From Flavobacterium hibisci (lineage in GTDB: Bacteria; Bacteroidota; Bacteroidia; Flavobacteriales; Flavobacteriaceae), in contig NZ_JAIQDW010000012.1 of the NCBI RefSeq assembly GCF_020026925.1, positions 62,001 through 126,000 on the forward strand: a DNA stretch of 64,000 nt, written 5' to 3'. The notes under the pieces were generated by a model. The model made no database searches. It saw only the letters and a program-made list of their open reading frames with translations, and was not told the DNA's origin. Position numbers and translations under genes: made by a program. This document shows positions 44,625-54,939 of this stretch, piece after piece; within the stretch, counting starts at the first letter, position 1, and every line of letters begins with the position of its first letter.

Positions 44625-47024
44625 ATGAAAAACTCACAACTAACCACATTGTTTTCAGCTTTTATGTTCGGATGTTTTCTGACACCAAAAGCAACAGCAC
44701 AAATTCAAAATGCAGATGTACTGAATGCACCAATAGATATCAGTAAAGATTTTCAGAATTATCTGAATACTTTTTATTTCGCTGATGAATTAGCTTCTTT
44801 TGATCCCGCAACAGCAAAAGGAACTATAAAATATTTGCGATACAATTATAAAACACGTCAGGCTTTCAACAATATGATGATGAAGCCAGATGTTGAAAAA
44901 GCAAACGAATTCCCAACCACAGAATATGCAGAATCTCCAGTTTTGCCATTTGAAATTCAGTTTGTTTCAGATCGAACAGTTCGTATCAAAACCACTTCAG
45001 GGCCACAATTTCACCCAGAAAAAGAATCTCTAATGTTGGTTGACGGCGTTGCTCCAAATCATCCGGAATTATGGAAATACGCTAAAATCGAAGGCGGACA
45101 CAGCTACACAAGCAAACACGGAAAAGTTGAAATTTTGACAAAACCCTGGCACGTAAAAATCTACGACGAAAAAGGAAAATTGCTGACAAGTACGCTTCAC
45201 GATACTGATTTTAAAAACACATACACACCAACACTTCCGTTTTCTTACGTTCGCAGAAATAGCGATTATTCAAGAAGTATGGGTGCGGCTTTCAGTTTAG
45301 AACCAGATGAAAAAATATTTGGTTGCGGTGAATCATTCACACAATTCAACAAACGCGGTTCGAAAGTAGTTTTGTGGACGGATGACGCCAACGGAATCCA
45401 AAATGAAACGATGTACAAACCAATTCCGTTTTACATGAGCAGCCGCGGTTACGGCGTTTTCATGCACCATTCAACACCAATTACAGTTGACTTCGGAAAA
45501 TATTTTGGAAGCGCCAACGAAATGTACATTGGCGACGACGAAGCCGATTTATTTTTCTTTATCGGAGAACCAAAAGATATTTTAGATCAATACACTAATT
45601 TGACTGGAAAAGCTGCCATGCCGCCGCTTTGGTCATTTGGTTTTTGGATGAGTCGTATTACCTATTTCTCAGAAAAAGAAGGACGTGAAGTTGCGAAAGA
45701 TTTACGTAAATACAAAATCCCAACAGATGTAATTCACTTTGATACAGGCTGGTTTGATGTAGATTGGAGAAACAATTACGAGTTTGCAAAATCTCGTTTC
45801 CCGGACGCAACCAAAATGATGTCTGATTTAAAGAAAGACGGTTTTCAGGTTTGTCTTTGGCAATTGCCTTATTTCACGCCAAAGAATACTTTGTTCCCAG
45901 AAATTATGGATAAAAATTTGGCGGTAAGAGATAGAAAAGGAAATCTTCCGTACGAAGATGCCGTTTTAGATTTCTCAAATCCGGAAACGGTTTCCTGGTA
46001 CCAGGGAAAATTAAAAAAGTTATTTGATGAAGGAGTTGCAGTTTTCAAAGTAGATTTTGGAGAAGCAGCACCACCGGACGGAATTTACCATTCGGGAAGA
46101 ACTGGTTTCTACGAGCACAATTTATATCCATTACGATACAACAAAGCCGTTGCCGAAATCACGCAGAAAGAAAAAGGCTATACGTTGATTTGGGCTAGAA
46201 GTACTTGGGCAGGATCGCAGCGTTATCCTTTACATTGGGGTGGAGATGCCGAAACTTCAAACGGAGCCATGTCGGCAGAATTGCGCGGCGGACTTTCATT
46301 AGGTCTTAGCGGATTCAGTTTTTGGAGTCATGATGTTGGAGGATTTGCAACTAAATCTCCTGAGAATATTTACAGAAGATGGACACCATTCGGAATGTTT
46401 ACTTCACATGTAAGAAGCCACGGAGAACCACCTCGCGAACCTTGGTTGTACAGCAAAGAATTTTTAGAAGGATTTAGAAAAGCAGATAATATGCGTTACG
46501 AATTAATGCCATACATCTATGCTCAGGCAAAAGAAAGTTCTCAAAAAGGATTGCCAATGATGCGCGCCTTGTTCGTAGAATATCCAAATGATCCGGGAGC
46601 CTGGTTGGTTGATAATCAATATTTATTTGGTTCAAGTATGTTGGTTGCGCCACTTTTTGAAGAAGTGGAAGAAAGAGACGTTTACCTTCCAGAAGGAACG
46701 TGGATCGATTATCAAACTAAAAAAGTCTATCAATCTGGCTGGCATAAAATCAAAGCTGGAGAAGTGCCAATCGTAGTTTTAGTAAAAGACGGAACTGCAT
46801 TGCCTCACATTGGTTTAGCACAGTCTACAAAAGATATGGATTGGAGCAAGCTGACATTAAAAGTTTATGCAAGTGATAAAACAACTTCGGCTTCAGCCAA
46901 AGTTTATTTACCAAACGGAGATGCTTTACAAGAAATAAAAGTGACCAAAACAGGAAACAATTTTGACGTAAACGCAAATCCATTAAACGGAAAAACCACT
47001 TTTAAAACCGAGTGGGCAAAGTAA
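44625..47024 (+). CDS. GH31 alpha-xylosidase-type enzyme
   Basis: This 799-residue exported protein has a signal peptide (to about TATAQ, residue 26). The catalytic barrel has nucleophile Asp477 in FKVDFGEAAP and acid/base Asp541 in WGGDAETS. RSTWAGSQRYPLHW and SGFSFWSHDVGGF complete the active-site sequence. The KVDFGE form is that of YicI-like alpha-xylosidases rather than alpha-glucosidases. In this locus it would release xylose from the non-reducing end of xyloglucan oligosaccharides. Proximal and distal C-terminal beta domains are present. Confidence 0.92.
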   Translation: MKNSQLTTLFSAFMFGCFLTPKATAQIQNADVLNAPIDISKDFQNYLNTFYFADELASFDPATAKGTIKYLRYNYKTRQAFNNMMMKPDVEKANEFPTTEYAESPVLPFEIQFVSDRTVRIKTTSGPQFHPEKESLMLVDGVAPNHPELWKYAKIEGGHSYTSKHGKVEILTKPWHVKIYDEKGKLLTSTLHDTDFKNTYTPTLPFSYVRRNSDYSRSMGAAFSLEPDEKIFGCGESFTQFNKRGSKVVLWTDDANGIQNETMYKPIPFYMSSRGYGVFMHHSTPITVDFGKYFGSANEMYIGDDEADLFFFIGEPKDILDQYTNLTGKAAMPPLWSFGFWMSRITYFSEKEGREVAKDLRKYKIPTDVIHFDTGWFDVDWRNNYEFAKSRFPDATKMMSDLKKDGFQVCLWQLPYFTPKNTLFPEIMDKNLAVRDRKGNLPYEDAVLDFSNPETVSWYQGKLKKLFDEGVAVFKVDFGEAAPPDGIYHSGRTGFYEHNLYPLRYNKAVAEITQKEKGYTLIWARSTWAGSQRYPLHWGGDAETSNGAMSAELRGGLSLGLSGFSFWSHDVGGFATKSPENIYRRWTPFGMFTSHVRSHGEPPREPWLYSKEFLEGFRKADNMRYELMPYIYAQAKESSQKGLPMMRALFVEYPNDPGAWLVDNQYLFGSSMLVAPLFEEVEERDVYLPEGTWIDYQTKKVYQSGWHKIKAGEVPIVVLVKDGTALPHIGLAQSTKDMDWSKLTLKVYASDKTTSASAKVYLPNGDALQEIKVTKTGNNFDVNANPLNGKTTFKTEWAK

Positions 47025-47435
47025 AGGAAGTCTGCCACGAATTACACTAATTTCCACGAATTGAATTTGTGATAATTTGTGGAATTTGTGGTAAAAAAAA
47101 TAATACCACAGATTAAAGGATTAAAAAAGGATAAAATAAAATTTGCTCAATCTGCAAAATCTGCGAGAGAGAAAAAAATCCTCTCTAATCATTTTAATCA
47201 GTGGCAAAAATTAAACGCATAGAAACATAGGTTTTGTTTGTGAATAGAAGGAAGTAGAAAGAAACTAGTTTCTAACACATAGAAAGCTATGTGAATTTAA
47301 ACAAGTGAAACGCCTTTTTTTAAAGATTCCAATGAGCTATGATTCTATGTGTTAAAAAAGTTAACCACAAATAGCAAAAATTTAATTCGTGGAAATTCGT
47401 GCGATTTGTGGCAAAAAAACATAATACCAAAAAAC
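47025..47435. repeat. 411-base intergenic region made of repeats
   Basis: The gap holds a CCACGAATT../..AATTTGTGG dyad (47035-47091), an ACCACAGATT..CTGCGAGAG..TCAGTGGCA segment (47104-47205) similar to sequences at 49498-49690, and an AACACATAGAA/TTCTATGTGTT pair (about 47274-47351). A second ATTCGTGGAAATTCGTG..TTTGTGG run lies at 47384-47412. No gene is apparent. Confidence 0.65.
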
Positions 47436-49442
47436 ATGAAAAACTATCTTATTCTCCCAGCCGTAATGTTTTCAATGACAATCGGCTACAGCCAAAAAAC
47501 TAAGAATGCTTACGAATTGGCATCGCCAAACGGACAAAACAAAATCAAATTTGAGCTGGTAAAAAACGCCCCAAAATATGCAGTTTCTCACGGAAAAACT
47601 GAAGTGATTTCTCCATCAGAAATGGGATTTGTATTAAAAGGAAACGAAGATTTAAGTACCAACTTCGAAATCAAAGGAGCAAAAACATCAAAGTTTGACG
47701 AAACTTGGGAACAAGTTTGGGGAGAAAAGAAAAACATTAGAAATCACTACAATCAATTGGTAGTCGATTTACAGCAAAAAACAGGAAACAAAAGAAAATT
47801 ACAAATTCAGTTTCGTGCTTTTGATGATGGGGTAGCTTTTAGATACGTTTATCCAAAACAAAATGTAAAAGATAGTATTTTCATCATGGATGAAAAAACG
47901 ACTTTCAACTTAAAAGAAGACGGAAAAGCGTGGTGGATTCCTGCCAACAGAGAAAACCGTGACGAATATTTGTTTAAAGATGCTCCAGTTAGTACGCTTG
48001 ATACAGTTTTAACTCCATTAACAATCGAAAGCAAAAGCGGATTGGCTTTAAGTTTCCACGAAGCAAACTTGTATGATTTTGCGAGTATGACTTTGGTCAA
48101 CACAAAGGGAACAGAATTAAAATCAGATTTAGTGCCTTGGGCAGATGGCGTAAAAGTTCGTGTGAAAGATTCGTTTACTTCTTCTTGGAGAACGATTCAA
48201 ATTGGAGAAAATCCAGGAGAATTAATTACTTCTTATTTGGTTTTAAACTTGAATGAGCCAAACAAATTAAAGAATACAAACAGCTATTTCAAACCGTATA
48301 AATATTTAGGAATTTGGTGGGGGATGCACATTGGGAAATATACTTTCTGGGAAAGCGACAAACAAGGTGCGACAACCAAACATGCTGAAGAATATATTGA
48401 TTTTACAGCAAAAGAAGGTTTTCACCATTTATTAATCGAAGGATGGAACAAAGGTTGGACGCCGGGCTGGTACGAAAACCGTATGCACATGTTCAGTTTC
48501 ACAAAAAGTGCTGACAATTTCGACTTAGAAAAAGTAGTGGAATACGGAAAAAGCAAAAACATCGAATTAATCGGTTACCACGAAACAGGTTCCAACTTAA
48601 TTAACTACTTAAAAGAAGTTGACGAAGGTTTTGCTTTATATAAAAAACTAGGAATTCATACGGTGAAAATCGGTCACGTAGGTTCTAAATTGAACATGAA
48701 ACAAATGCACTTCGGACAATTTGGAGTGAATTATTTCAGATACATTTTAGAAAAAGCGGCACAATATGATTTAGCAGTTTTATACCACGAATCAATTAAA
48801 GATACAGGAGAAAGAAGAACCTACCCAAACATGGTTTCGAGAGAAGCAGCGCGTGGACAAGAATACAACGCCTGGAGCGAAGGAAATCCGCCAAACCATT
48901 TGAGTATTATTCCGTTTACAAGATTGCTTTCCGGACCAATGGATTTTACACCGGGGATTTTTGATGTTGAGGTAAAACAAGGTTATCCCGGAAAAAGAAT
49001 TCAGGGAACCGTTGGGCAGCAATTGGCATTGTATGTAACCATTTATTCTCCAATTCAAATGTTAGCTGATCTTCCTGAAAACTACAAAGGAAAACCAGCT
49101 TTACAATTCTTAAAAGACGTTCCAACAGATTGGGAAGACACCAAAATCTTAGAAGGAAAAATTGGCGAATACATTACAACAGCTAGAAAAGACAGAAACA
49201 GCGCAGACTGGTATTTAGGAACTTTGACAAATGAAAATCCAAGAAACGTAAATGTTTCTTTATCATTCTTAGATCCAAACGCGACTTACGAAGCACAGAT
49301 TTATGTGGATGCCGAAGGAACAAATCAAAAAAACAATCCAGAAGCAGTAGCAATTTCTAAGAAAACGGTAAAATCTACAGACTCTCTAAAATTGAATTTA
49401 GGCGGAGCTGGCGGTGGAGCCGTAAGATTTAAGAAATTGTAA
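47436..49442 (+). CDS. GH97 glycosidase, inverting alpha-glucosidase-like
   Basis: I start at the ATG at 47436 (signal MKNYLILPAVMFSMTIGYSQ); the longer frame begins in repeat sequence. These ~668 residues have the GH97 N-terminal beta-super-sandwich (ASPNGQNKIKFEL..), the barrel (LIEGWNKGWTPGWYEN, LIGYHETGSN) and the C-terminal beta domain. The motifs YHESIKDTGERRTYPN and EAARGQEYNAWSEGNPPNH resemble SusB, the inverting alpha-glucosidase, more than the retaining alpha-galactosidase branch. An alpha-glucosidase is unusual in a xyloglucan locus; alpha-galactosidase activity remains possible. Confidence 0.88.
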   Translation: MKNYLILPAVMFSMTIGYSQKTKNAYELASPNGQNKIKFELVKNAPKYAVSHGKTEVISPSEMGFVLKGNEDLSTNFEIKGAKTSKFDETWEQVWGEKKNIRNHYNQLVVDLQQKTGNKRKLQIQFRAFDDGVAFRYVYPKQNVKDSIFIMDEKTTFNLKEDGKAWWIPANRENRDEYLFKDAPVSTLDTVLTPLTIESKSGLALSFHEANLYDFASMTLVNTKGTELKSDLVPWADGVKVRVKDSFTSSWRTIQIGENPGELITSYLVLNLNEPNKLKNTNSYFKPYKYLGIWWGMHIGKYTFWESDKQGATTKHAEEYIDFTAKEGFHHLLIEGWNKGWTPGWYENRMHMFSFTKSADNFDLEKVVEYGKSKNIELIGYHETGSNLINYLKEVDEGFALYKKLGIHTVKIGHVGSKLNMKQMHFGQFGVNYFRYILEKAAQYDLAVLYHESIKDTGERRTYPNMVSREAARGQEYNAWSEGNPPNHLSIIPFTRLLSGPMDFTPGIFDVEVKQGYPGKRIQGTVGQQLALYVTIYSPIQMLADLPENYKGKPALQFLKDVPTDWEDTKILEGKIGEYITTARKDRNSADWYLGTLTNENPRNVNVSLSFLDPNATYEAQIYVDAEGTNQKNNPEAVAISKKTVKSTDSLKLNLGGAGGGAVRFKKL

Positions 49443-49449
49443 TTTGTAG

Positions 49450-49469
49450 AGACGCACTGCAGTGCGTCT
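49450..49469. repeat. 20-base perfect palindrome
   Basis: AGACGCACTGCAGTGCGTCT is self-complementary over its full length, eight bases after the GH97 stop. A related word (GAGGCACGACTGTGCGTCTC) lies at 25921-25940. Confidence 0.85.
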
Positions 49470-49497
49470 AACATATAGTTAGAGAATAAAATATTTA

Positions 49498-49695
49498 GCC
49501 ACAGATTAAAAAGATTGAAAAGGATTTTTTTCTCTCTCGCAGATTGTGCAGATTTAATCTTTTTAATCTGTGGCATATTTTTTTTACAGATTAGAAAAAA
49601 TAAAAAAATCTGCTTGATCTGCTAAATCTGCGAGAGTAAAAGAAAAAAAATCCTCTAAAATCCTATTAATCTGTGGCAAAAAAACAAAACCATTT
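49498..49695. repeat. Long hairpin and related ATCTGTGGC repeats
   Basis: GCCACAGATTAAAAAGATT (49498-49516) pairs perfectly with 49556-49574 over a 39-base loop. A second, related copy with CTGCTAAATCTGCGAGAG and AATCTGTGGCAAAAAAAC follows to 49690. Similar sequence stands upstream of GH97 (47104-47205). Confidence 0.8.
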
Positions 49696-49699
49696 TCAG

Positions 49700-51265
49700 A
49701 TGAAAAAACTTTTAATAATAACAGCAGTTTTAATTTCTTCGATCCATTTGTTCGCGCAAAATGAAAACCGAACCATAAAAGTCGATTTCAACAAAACTTC
49801 AGGCAAACTAAACACCATGTTTAAAGAATGCATCGGTGCAGGAAGAGCAAACGAAGGTCTTCGCGCCGACTGGCAGCAGCAATTGGCATTGGCGAAAAAA
49901 GAATGTGATTTTAAATACATCCGTTTTCATGGATTATTGTCTGATGATATGGCAGTTTACCGTGAAGATTCAAAAGGAAATCCAGAATACAATTACCAAT
50001 ATGTAGATGTTCTATTCGATTATATTTTGAGTTTGAAAATGAAACCCTTTGTTGAATTAGGTTTTATGCCGAATGCATTGGCAAGCGGAAAAGAAACCAT
50101 TTTTTGGTGGAAGGGAAATGTTACGCCTCCAAAAGATTATAAAAAATGGGAAGATTTAATTAGAAATCTAACCGCACATTTTAAAGAACGTTACGGAGAC
50201 GAAGAAGTAAAAACGTGGTATTTTGAAGTGTGGAACGAACCGAATCTTTCGCCAGGATTCTGGACAGGAACTCAGGCCGAATATTTTAAATTATACGATT
50301 ATGCAGCGCATGGTGTAAAAGCCATAAACGCGGCTTATAAAGTTGGCGGACCAGCAACGGCAGGAGCAGGATGGGTTCCGGAAACAATTGATTTTTGTGC
50401 TAAAAATAATGTGCCTTTAGATTTTATTTCAACACACACCTATGGCGTAAATCAAGGATATTTGGACGAATTCGGAACTTCTGGCACCGTTTTGAGCCCA
50501 GATGTAAACAGTGTCAACGGAGATATTATTAATTCGCGTAAGCAGATTACCAATTCGGCAAAACCAAATTTAGAGTTGCATTACACAGAGTGGAGTTCAT
50601 CCTACACGCCCGCAGATCCCATTCACGACAGTTATCATTCTGCAGCATATATTTTGCAGAAATTAAAACAAGTTGGAAATGCAGCGACTTCAATGTCGTA
50701 TTGGGTTTTTACCGATATTTTTGAAGAATCGGGTCCAAGATTTACGCCTTTTCACGGCGGTTTCGGATTATTGAATACGCAGGGAATCAAAAAACCAGCT
50801 TATTTCTCCTACCAGTTCTTAAACAAATTAGGAGAAACTGAACTTCAAAATACGGATAAAACGTCATGGACGACTAAAAATGCAAAAGGCGATGTACAAC
50901 TTTTGTTTTGGGATTTTACCAATACACATCCTGGAGATAAAGTTTGGAATCAGACGTATTATGTTCAGGATCTTCCATCAAAAGAAAAAGGAACCGTAAA
51001 AGTTGAAGTTGACGGATTGCAGAAAGGAAAATATACTTTAGAAATCTATAAAGTAGGTTACAAAGTAAATGATGTTTATGCGGATTATCTGGCTTTGAAT
51101 AAACCAAGTCAGTTAACACGTGAACAGGTAAATGCGATGAAAAAGAAAAATAATGGCGACCCGATTGCAACAGAAAAAATCACAATTGATGCAAAAGGAA
51201 CATTCAGCAGAGAATTCAAAATCAATGAAAATGATGTTTTCATGCTGAATTTAATCAAACAATAA
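49700..51265 (+). CDS. GH39-like beta-xylosidase/arabinosidase-type enzyme
   Basis: I start at the ATG at 49700, at the signal peptide MKKLLIITAVLISSIHLFAQ; the upstream frame is repeat DNA. These ~521 residues have a GH39 barrel with acid/base Glu180 (WYFEVWNEPNLSPGFW) and nucleophile Glu297 (ELHYTEWSSS), plus the family stretch YWVFTDIFEESGP..FHGGFGLL and a C-terminal beta domain. GH39 enzymes act mainly on beta-xylosides, and some on alpha-L-arabinosides. In this locus it may remove pentose decorations; the exact linkage is uncertain. Confidence 0.87.
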   Translation: MKKLLIITAVLISSIHLFAQNENRTIKVDFNKTSGKLNTMFKECIGAGRANEGLRADWQQQLALAKKECDFKYIRFHGLLSDDMAVYREDSKGNPEYNYQYVDVLFDYILSLKMKPFVELGFMPNALASGKETIFWWKGNVTPPKDYKKWEDLIRNLTAHFKERYGDEEVKTWYFEVWNEPNLSPGFWTGTQAEYFKLYDYAAHGVKAINAAYKVGGPATAGAGWVPETIDFCAKNNVPLDFISTHTYGVNQGYLDEFGTSGTVLSPDVNSVNGDIINSRKQITNSAKPNLELHYTEWSSSYTPADPIHDSYHSAAYILQKLKQVGNAATSMSYWVFTDIFEESGPRFTPFHGGFGLLNTQGIKKPAYFSYQFLNKLGETELQNTDKTSWTTKNAKGDVQLLFWDFTNTHPGDKVWNQTYYVQDLPSKEKGTVKVEVDGLQKGKYTLEIYKVGYKVNDVYADYLALNKPSQLTREQVNAMKKKNNGDPIATEKITIDAKGTFSREFKINENDVFMLNLIKQ

Positions 51266-51362
51266 ACTAAAAACAAAAACCACAAACAATATAATATTAA
51301 CGGGATTTATAGATGATGTGTGAGGAATCAAAATCTTTAAATCTAAAAACATCTAACGATCT

Positions 51363-53597
51363 ATGAAAAACAAAATGATCATGTTATCAGCAGTTGTTTT
51401 GGCATTATTTACTTCTTGTAAAAATGATGCTCAAACAACAGCTTCAAATTCGGCGGAGACCGAAGAATACATTGGAAAAGAAATAGGTACAGAACATGAT
51501 GCAGAAATCGACAAACTGATTTCGCAAATGACATTAGAAGAAAAAATAGGAATGCTTCACGGGAACAGCATGTTTGCTAACGCAGGCGTAAAACGTTTGG
51601 GAATTCCGGAATTAAAAATGGCAGATGGACCTTTGGGAGTTCGCGAAGAAATTTCAAGAGACAACTGGGCACCAGCTGGTTTAACAAACGATTTTGCAAC
51701 GTATTATCCGGCAGGAGGTGCTTTAGCAGCTACTTTTAATGCAGAAATGGCGCATACTTTCGGAACCAGTTTAGGAGAAGAATTACGTGCAAGAGACAAA
51801 GACATGTTACTTTCGCCAGCGATCAATATGGTAAGAACACCGCTTGGAGGAAGAACGTACGAATACATGTCAGAAGATCCGTTTTTGAATAAAAAAATCG
51901 CTGTGCCTTTGGTGGTTGGTTTACAGGAAAAAGATGTAATGGCTTGTGTAAAACATTACGCAGCAAACAATCAGGAAACGAATCGTGATTTTGTCGATGT
52001 GCAGATTGATGAGCGTACGCTTCGCGAAATTTATCTTCCAGCTTTTGAAGCTACTGTAAAAGAAGCAAAAGCATACAGTATCATGGGAGCTTACAACAAA
52101 TTCAGAGGTGAATATTTATGTGAAAACGATTATATGCTGAACAAAATTCTTCGCGACGAATGGGGATTTAAAGGAATTGTGGTTTCAGATTGGGCTGCGG
52201 TACATTCTACAGCAAAAGCTTTGAAAAATGGTTTGGATATCGAAATGGGAACACCAAAACCATTCAACGAATTTTTCTTAGCAGATAAATTAATTGCTGC
52301 AGTTAAATCGGGAGAAGTTTCAGAAAAAGAAATTGATCTTCACGTAAAACGTATTTTACGCGGTTTATTCCATATTAAAGCAATGGGTGGCGGAACGCGT
52401 GCAAAAGGAAGCATCGCAACAGAAGCACATTACCAAGACGCTTATGATATTGCTGCCGAAGCAATTGTTTTATTGAAAAATGAAAATAATGCGCTTCCGC
52501 TAAAATTAGACGGAGTAAAATCGATCGCCGTTATCGGAAACAATGCTACAAAGAAAAACGCGCTTGGCGGATTTGGTGCCGGAGTAAAAACAAAAAGAGA
52601 AGTTACGCCTCTTGAAGGTCTTAAAAATAGACTGCCTTCATCAGTAAAAATCAATTATGCTGAAGGATATTTAGAGCGTTATGATGAGAAAAATAAAGGA
52701 AACTTAGGAAATATTACAGCGAACGGGCCCGTTACAATCGATAAATTAGACGATGCAAAAGTTCAGGAAGCCGTTGAAGCAGCTAAAAACTCAGATGTAG
52801 CGATCATTTTTGGGGGATCCAACCGTGATTACGAAACAGAAGCTTCAGACAGAAGAGATTTACACTTGCCTTTCGGACAAGAAGAATTAATCAAAAAAGT
52901 ATTGGCGGTTAATCCAAAAACAATTGTGGTAATGATTGCCGGCGCTCCGTTTGATATTAATGAAGTAAGCCAAAAAACGTCTGCTTTAGTTTGGAGCTGG
53001 TTTAACGGTTCTGAAGGTGGAAATGCTTTGGCAGATGTGATTTTAGGAAAAGTAAATCCTTCAGGAAAATTACCCTGGACAATGCCTAAGAAAATTCAAG
53101 ATTCTCCTGCACACGCCACAAAAAGTTTCCCTGGAAACAAAGCGGTAAATTATGCAGAAGGACTTTTAATCGGATATCGTTGGTTTGATACCAAAAATGT
53201 CGCTCCATTATATCCTTTTGGTTACGGATTATCATACACGACTTTTGCTTTAGAAAATGCTAAAACAAACAAAACAGATTACGCGCAAAATGATGTAATC
53301 GAAATTTCTGTTGATGTTAAAAACACTGGAAAAGTTGACGGAAAAGAAGTGGTACAGGTTTATACTTCAAAATCAGATTCTAAAGTTACACGTGCTGCAA
53401 AAGAACTAAAAGGTTTCAAAAAAGCGGCCGTAAAAGGAGGAAGTTCAGAAACAGTAACGATTAAAATTCCTGTAAAAGAATTAGCGTACTACGACGTTGC
53501 TTCAAAAAAATGGACAGTGGAACCAGGAAAATATACTTTGAAAGTAGGAACTTCTTCAAGAGATATTAAAAAAGAAATCACAGTAACAATCAAGTAA
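51363..53597 (+). CDS. GH3 beta-glucosidase (lipoprotein)
   Basis: These 744 residues start with a lipoprotein signal (MKNKMIMLSAVVLALFTSC, Cys19). The GH3 barrel has the substrate loop KHYAANNQET and nucleophile Asp276 in GIVVSDWAAV. The alpha/beta sandwich domain (KSIAVIGNNA..GGSNRDYETEASDRRDLHLPFGQEEL) and a fibronectin III-like C-terminal domain follow. It would hydrolyse the glucose backbone of trimmed xyloglucan oligosaccharides in the periplasm. It lies 97 bases after GH39 and 95 before GH5, on the same strand. Confidence 0.95.
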   Translation: MKNKMIMLSAVVLALFTSCKNDAQTTASNSAETEEYIGKEIGTEHDAEIDKLISQMTLEEKIGMLHGNSMFANAGVKRLGIPELKMADGPLGVREEISRDNWAPAGLTNDFATYYPAGGALAATFNAEMAHTFGTSLGEELRARDKDMLLSPAINMVRTPLGGRTYEYMSEDPFLNKKIAVPLVVGLQEKDVMACVKHYAANNQETNRDFVDVQIDERTLREIYLPAFEATVKEAKAYSIMGAYNKFRGEYLCENDYMLNKILRDEWGFKGIVVSDWAAVHSTAKALKNGLDIEMGTPKPFNEFFLADKLIAAVKSGEVSEKEIDLHVKRILRGLFHIKAMGGGTRAKGSIATEAHYQDAYDIAAEAIVLLKNENNALPLKLDGVKSIAVIGNNATKKNALGGFGAGVKTKREVTPLEGLKNRLPSSVKINYAEGYLERYDEKNKGNLGNITANGPVTIDKLDDAKVQEAVEAAKNSDVAIIFGGSNRDYETEASDRRDLHLPFGQEELIKKVLAVNPKTIVVMIAGAPFDINEVSQKTSALVWSWFNGSEGGNALADVILGKVNPSGKLPWTMPKKIQDSPAHATKSFPGNKAVNYAEGLLIGYRWFDTKNVAPLYPFGYGLSYTTFALENAKTNKTDYAQNDVIEISVDVKNTGKVDGKEVVQVYTSKSDSKVTRAAKELKGFKKAAVKGGSSETVTIKIPVKELAYYDVASKKWTVEPGKYTLKVGTSSRDIKKEITVTIK

Positions 53598-53692
53598 TTT
53601 TTTAAACCATATATGTTCGTTTAAAGTCAAATTTATAATTACTTACATCACTTGTATGATTTAGATTAAACAAACTAAACCTTAAGTTTAAA

Positions 53693-54928
53693 ATGAAAAA
53701 AACAATCAAAGATTACTTAATAACTGCTATGTTTTTTATCTTTTTTGGAGGCGTTTTTGCTTGCAGTTCAGACAAAGAAACAGCAGAAATAATAGTCCCG
53801 GAAACAGTTGGGTTATATCCAAGTTATAATACCAATCCAATTGCAGCAGATCAAACTGGAATGTCGAGTACAGCTGTACAATTAGCAGCAAAAATTAAAT
53901 TAGGATGGAACATCGGCAACACTTTGGAAGCAACCGGAGGCGAAACTGCCTGGGGAAATCCAAAAGTGACCAAAGCCTTAATCGACGCTGTAAAAGCAAA
54001 CGGATTTAATGCCATCAGAATTCCATGTTCTTGGAACCAGAATTTAGAAAATGCTGCAACGGCAAAAATCAAAATAGATTGGTTAAACCGCGTAAAGGAA
54101 GTGGTTCAATATTGTGTAGATAACGATATGTATGTTTTGGTGAATATTCACTGGGATGGCGGTTGGCTGGAGAATAATATTACCGAAGCCAAAAAAGTAG
54201 AAAACAATGCCAAACAAAAAGCTTTTTGGGAACAAATTGCAACACACTTAAGAGGTTTTGATGAGCATTTACTTTTTGCAAGTGCCAACGAACCAGCGGT
54301 TGAAGATGCAACGCAAATGGCGGTTTTAAAGTCTTATCATCAAACTTTTATTGATGCCGTTCGTTCAACAGGAGGAAAAAACGCGTACAGAACTTTGGTA
54401 GTTCAAGGGCCAACAACTGATATCGAAAAAACAAACAAATTAATGACTTCATTGCCAACAGATAAGACGGCAAATAAAATGATGGTCGAAGTACATTATT
54501 ATTCTCCTTGGAATTTCGCTGGTTTGACCAAAGACGAAACCTGGGGTAAAATGTTTTATTATTGGGGAGCTGGTTTTCATTCTACAACCGATACCGAACG
54601 AAATGCAACTTGGGGAGAAGAAGCCGATTTAGAAAAGAATTTCAAATTAATGAAAACGCAGTTTGTCGATAAAGGAATTCCTGTTTTGTTAGGAGAATTT
54701 GGAGCAATCAGAAGAACGACTTTAACCGGAGATGCTTTAACTTTACATTTAAACTCCAGAGCCTATTATTTAAAAACGGTGGTAAAAACAGCAAAAGCAA
54801 ACGGATTATTACCTTTTTATTGGGACGAAGGAAGCTTAACAAATAATGGTTTTGGAATCATAAACAGAAGCAATAATACCGTCTTCGATACTCAAGCGTT
54901 AAACGCTTTAAAAGAAGGATTACTGTAA
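53693..54928 (+). CDS. GH5 endo-glucanase (GH5_4-like), probable surface endo-xyloglucanase
   Basis: This 411-residue lipoprotein has a signal ending GVFACSSD with Cys24, then a linker and a GH5 barrel. Catalytic acid/base is Glu200 (FASANEPA) and nucleophile Glu335 (VLLGEFGA). WNIGNTLEATGGETAWGNP, IRIPCSWNQ and VEVHYYSPWNF are typical of subfamily 4, which includes endo-xyloglucanases. It is the only backbone-cutting enzyme in the locus, so it probably acts first, at the cell surface. Substrate is inferred from the companions. Confidence 0.92.
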   Translation: MKKTIKDYLITAMFFIFFGGVFACSSDKETAEIIVPETVGLYPSYNTNPIAADQTGMSSTAVQLAAKIKLGWNIGNTLEATGGETAWGNPKVTKALIDAVKANGFNAIRIPCSWNQNLENAATAKIKIDWLNRVKEVVQYCVDNDMYVLVNIHWDGGWLENNITEAKKVENNAKQKAFWEQIATHLRGFDEHLLFASANEPAVEDATQMAVLKSYHQTFIDAVRSTGGKNAYRTLVVQGPTTDIEKTNKLMTSLPTDKTANKMMVEVHYYSPWNFAGLTKDETWGKMFYYWGAGFHSTTDTERNATWGEEADLEKNFKLMKTQFVDKGIPVLLGEFGAIRRTTLTGDALTLHLNSRAYYLKTVVKTAKANGLLPFYWDEGSLTNNGFGIINRSNNTVFDTQALNALKEGLL

Positions 54929-54939
54929 AAATCTTTTGA

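Noticed and set aside
47349-47435. Upstream start for the GH97 gene
   Set aside because: The added residues are encoded by intergenic repeat DNA, and the signal peptide begins at 47436.
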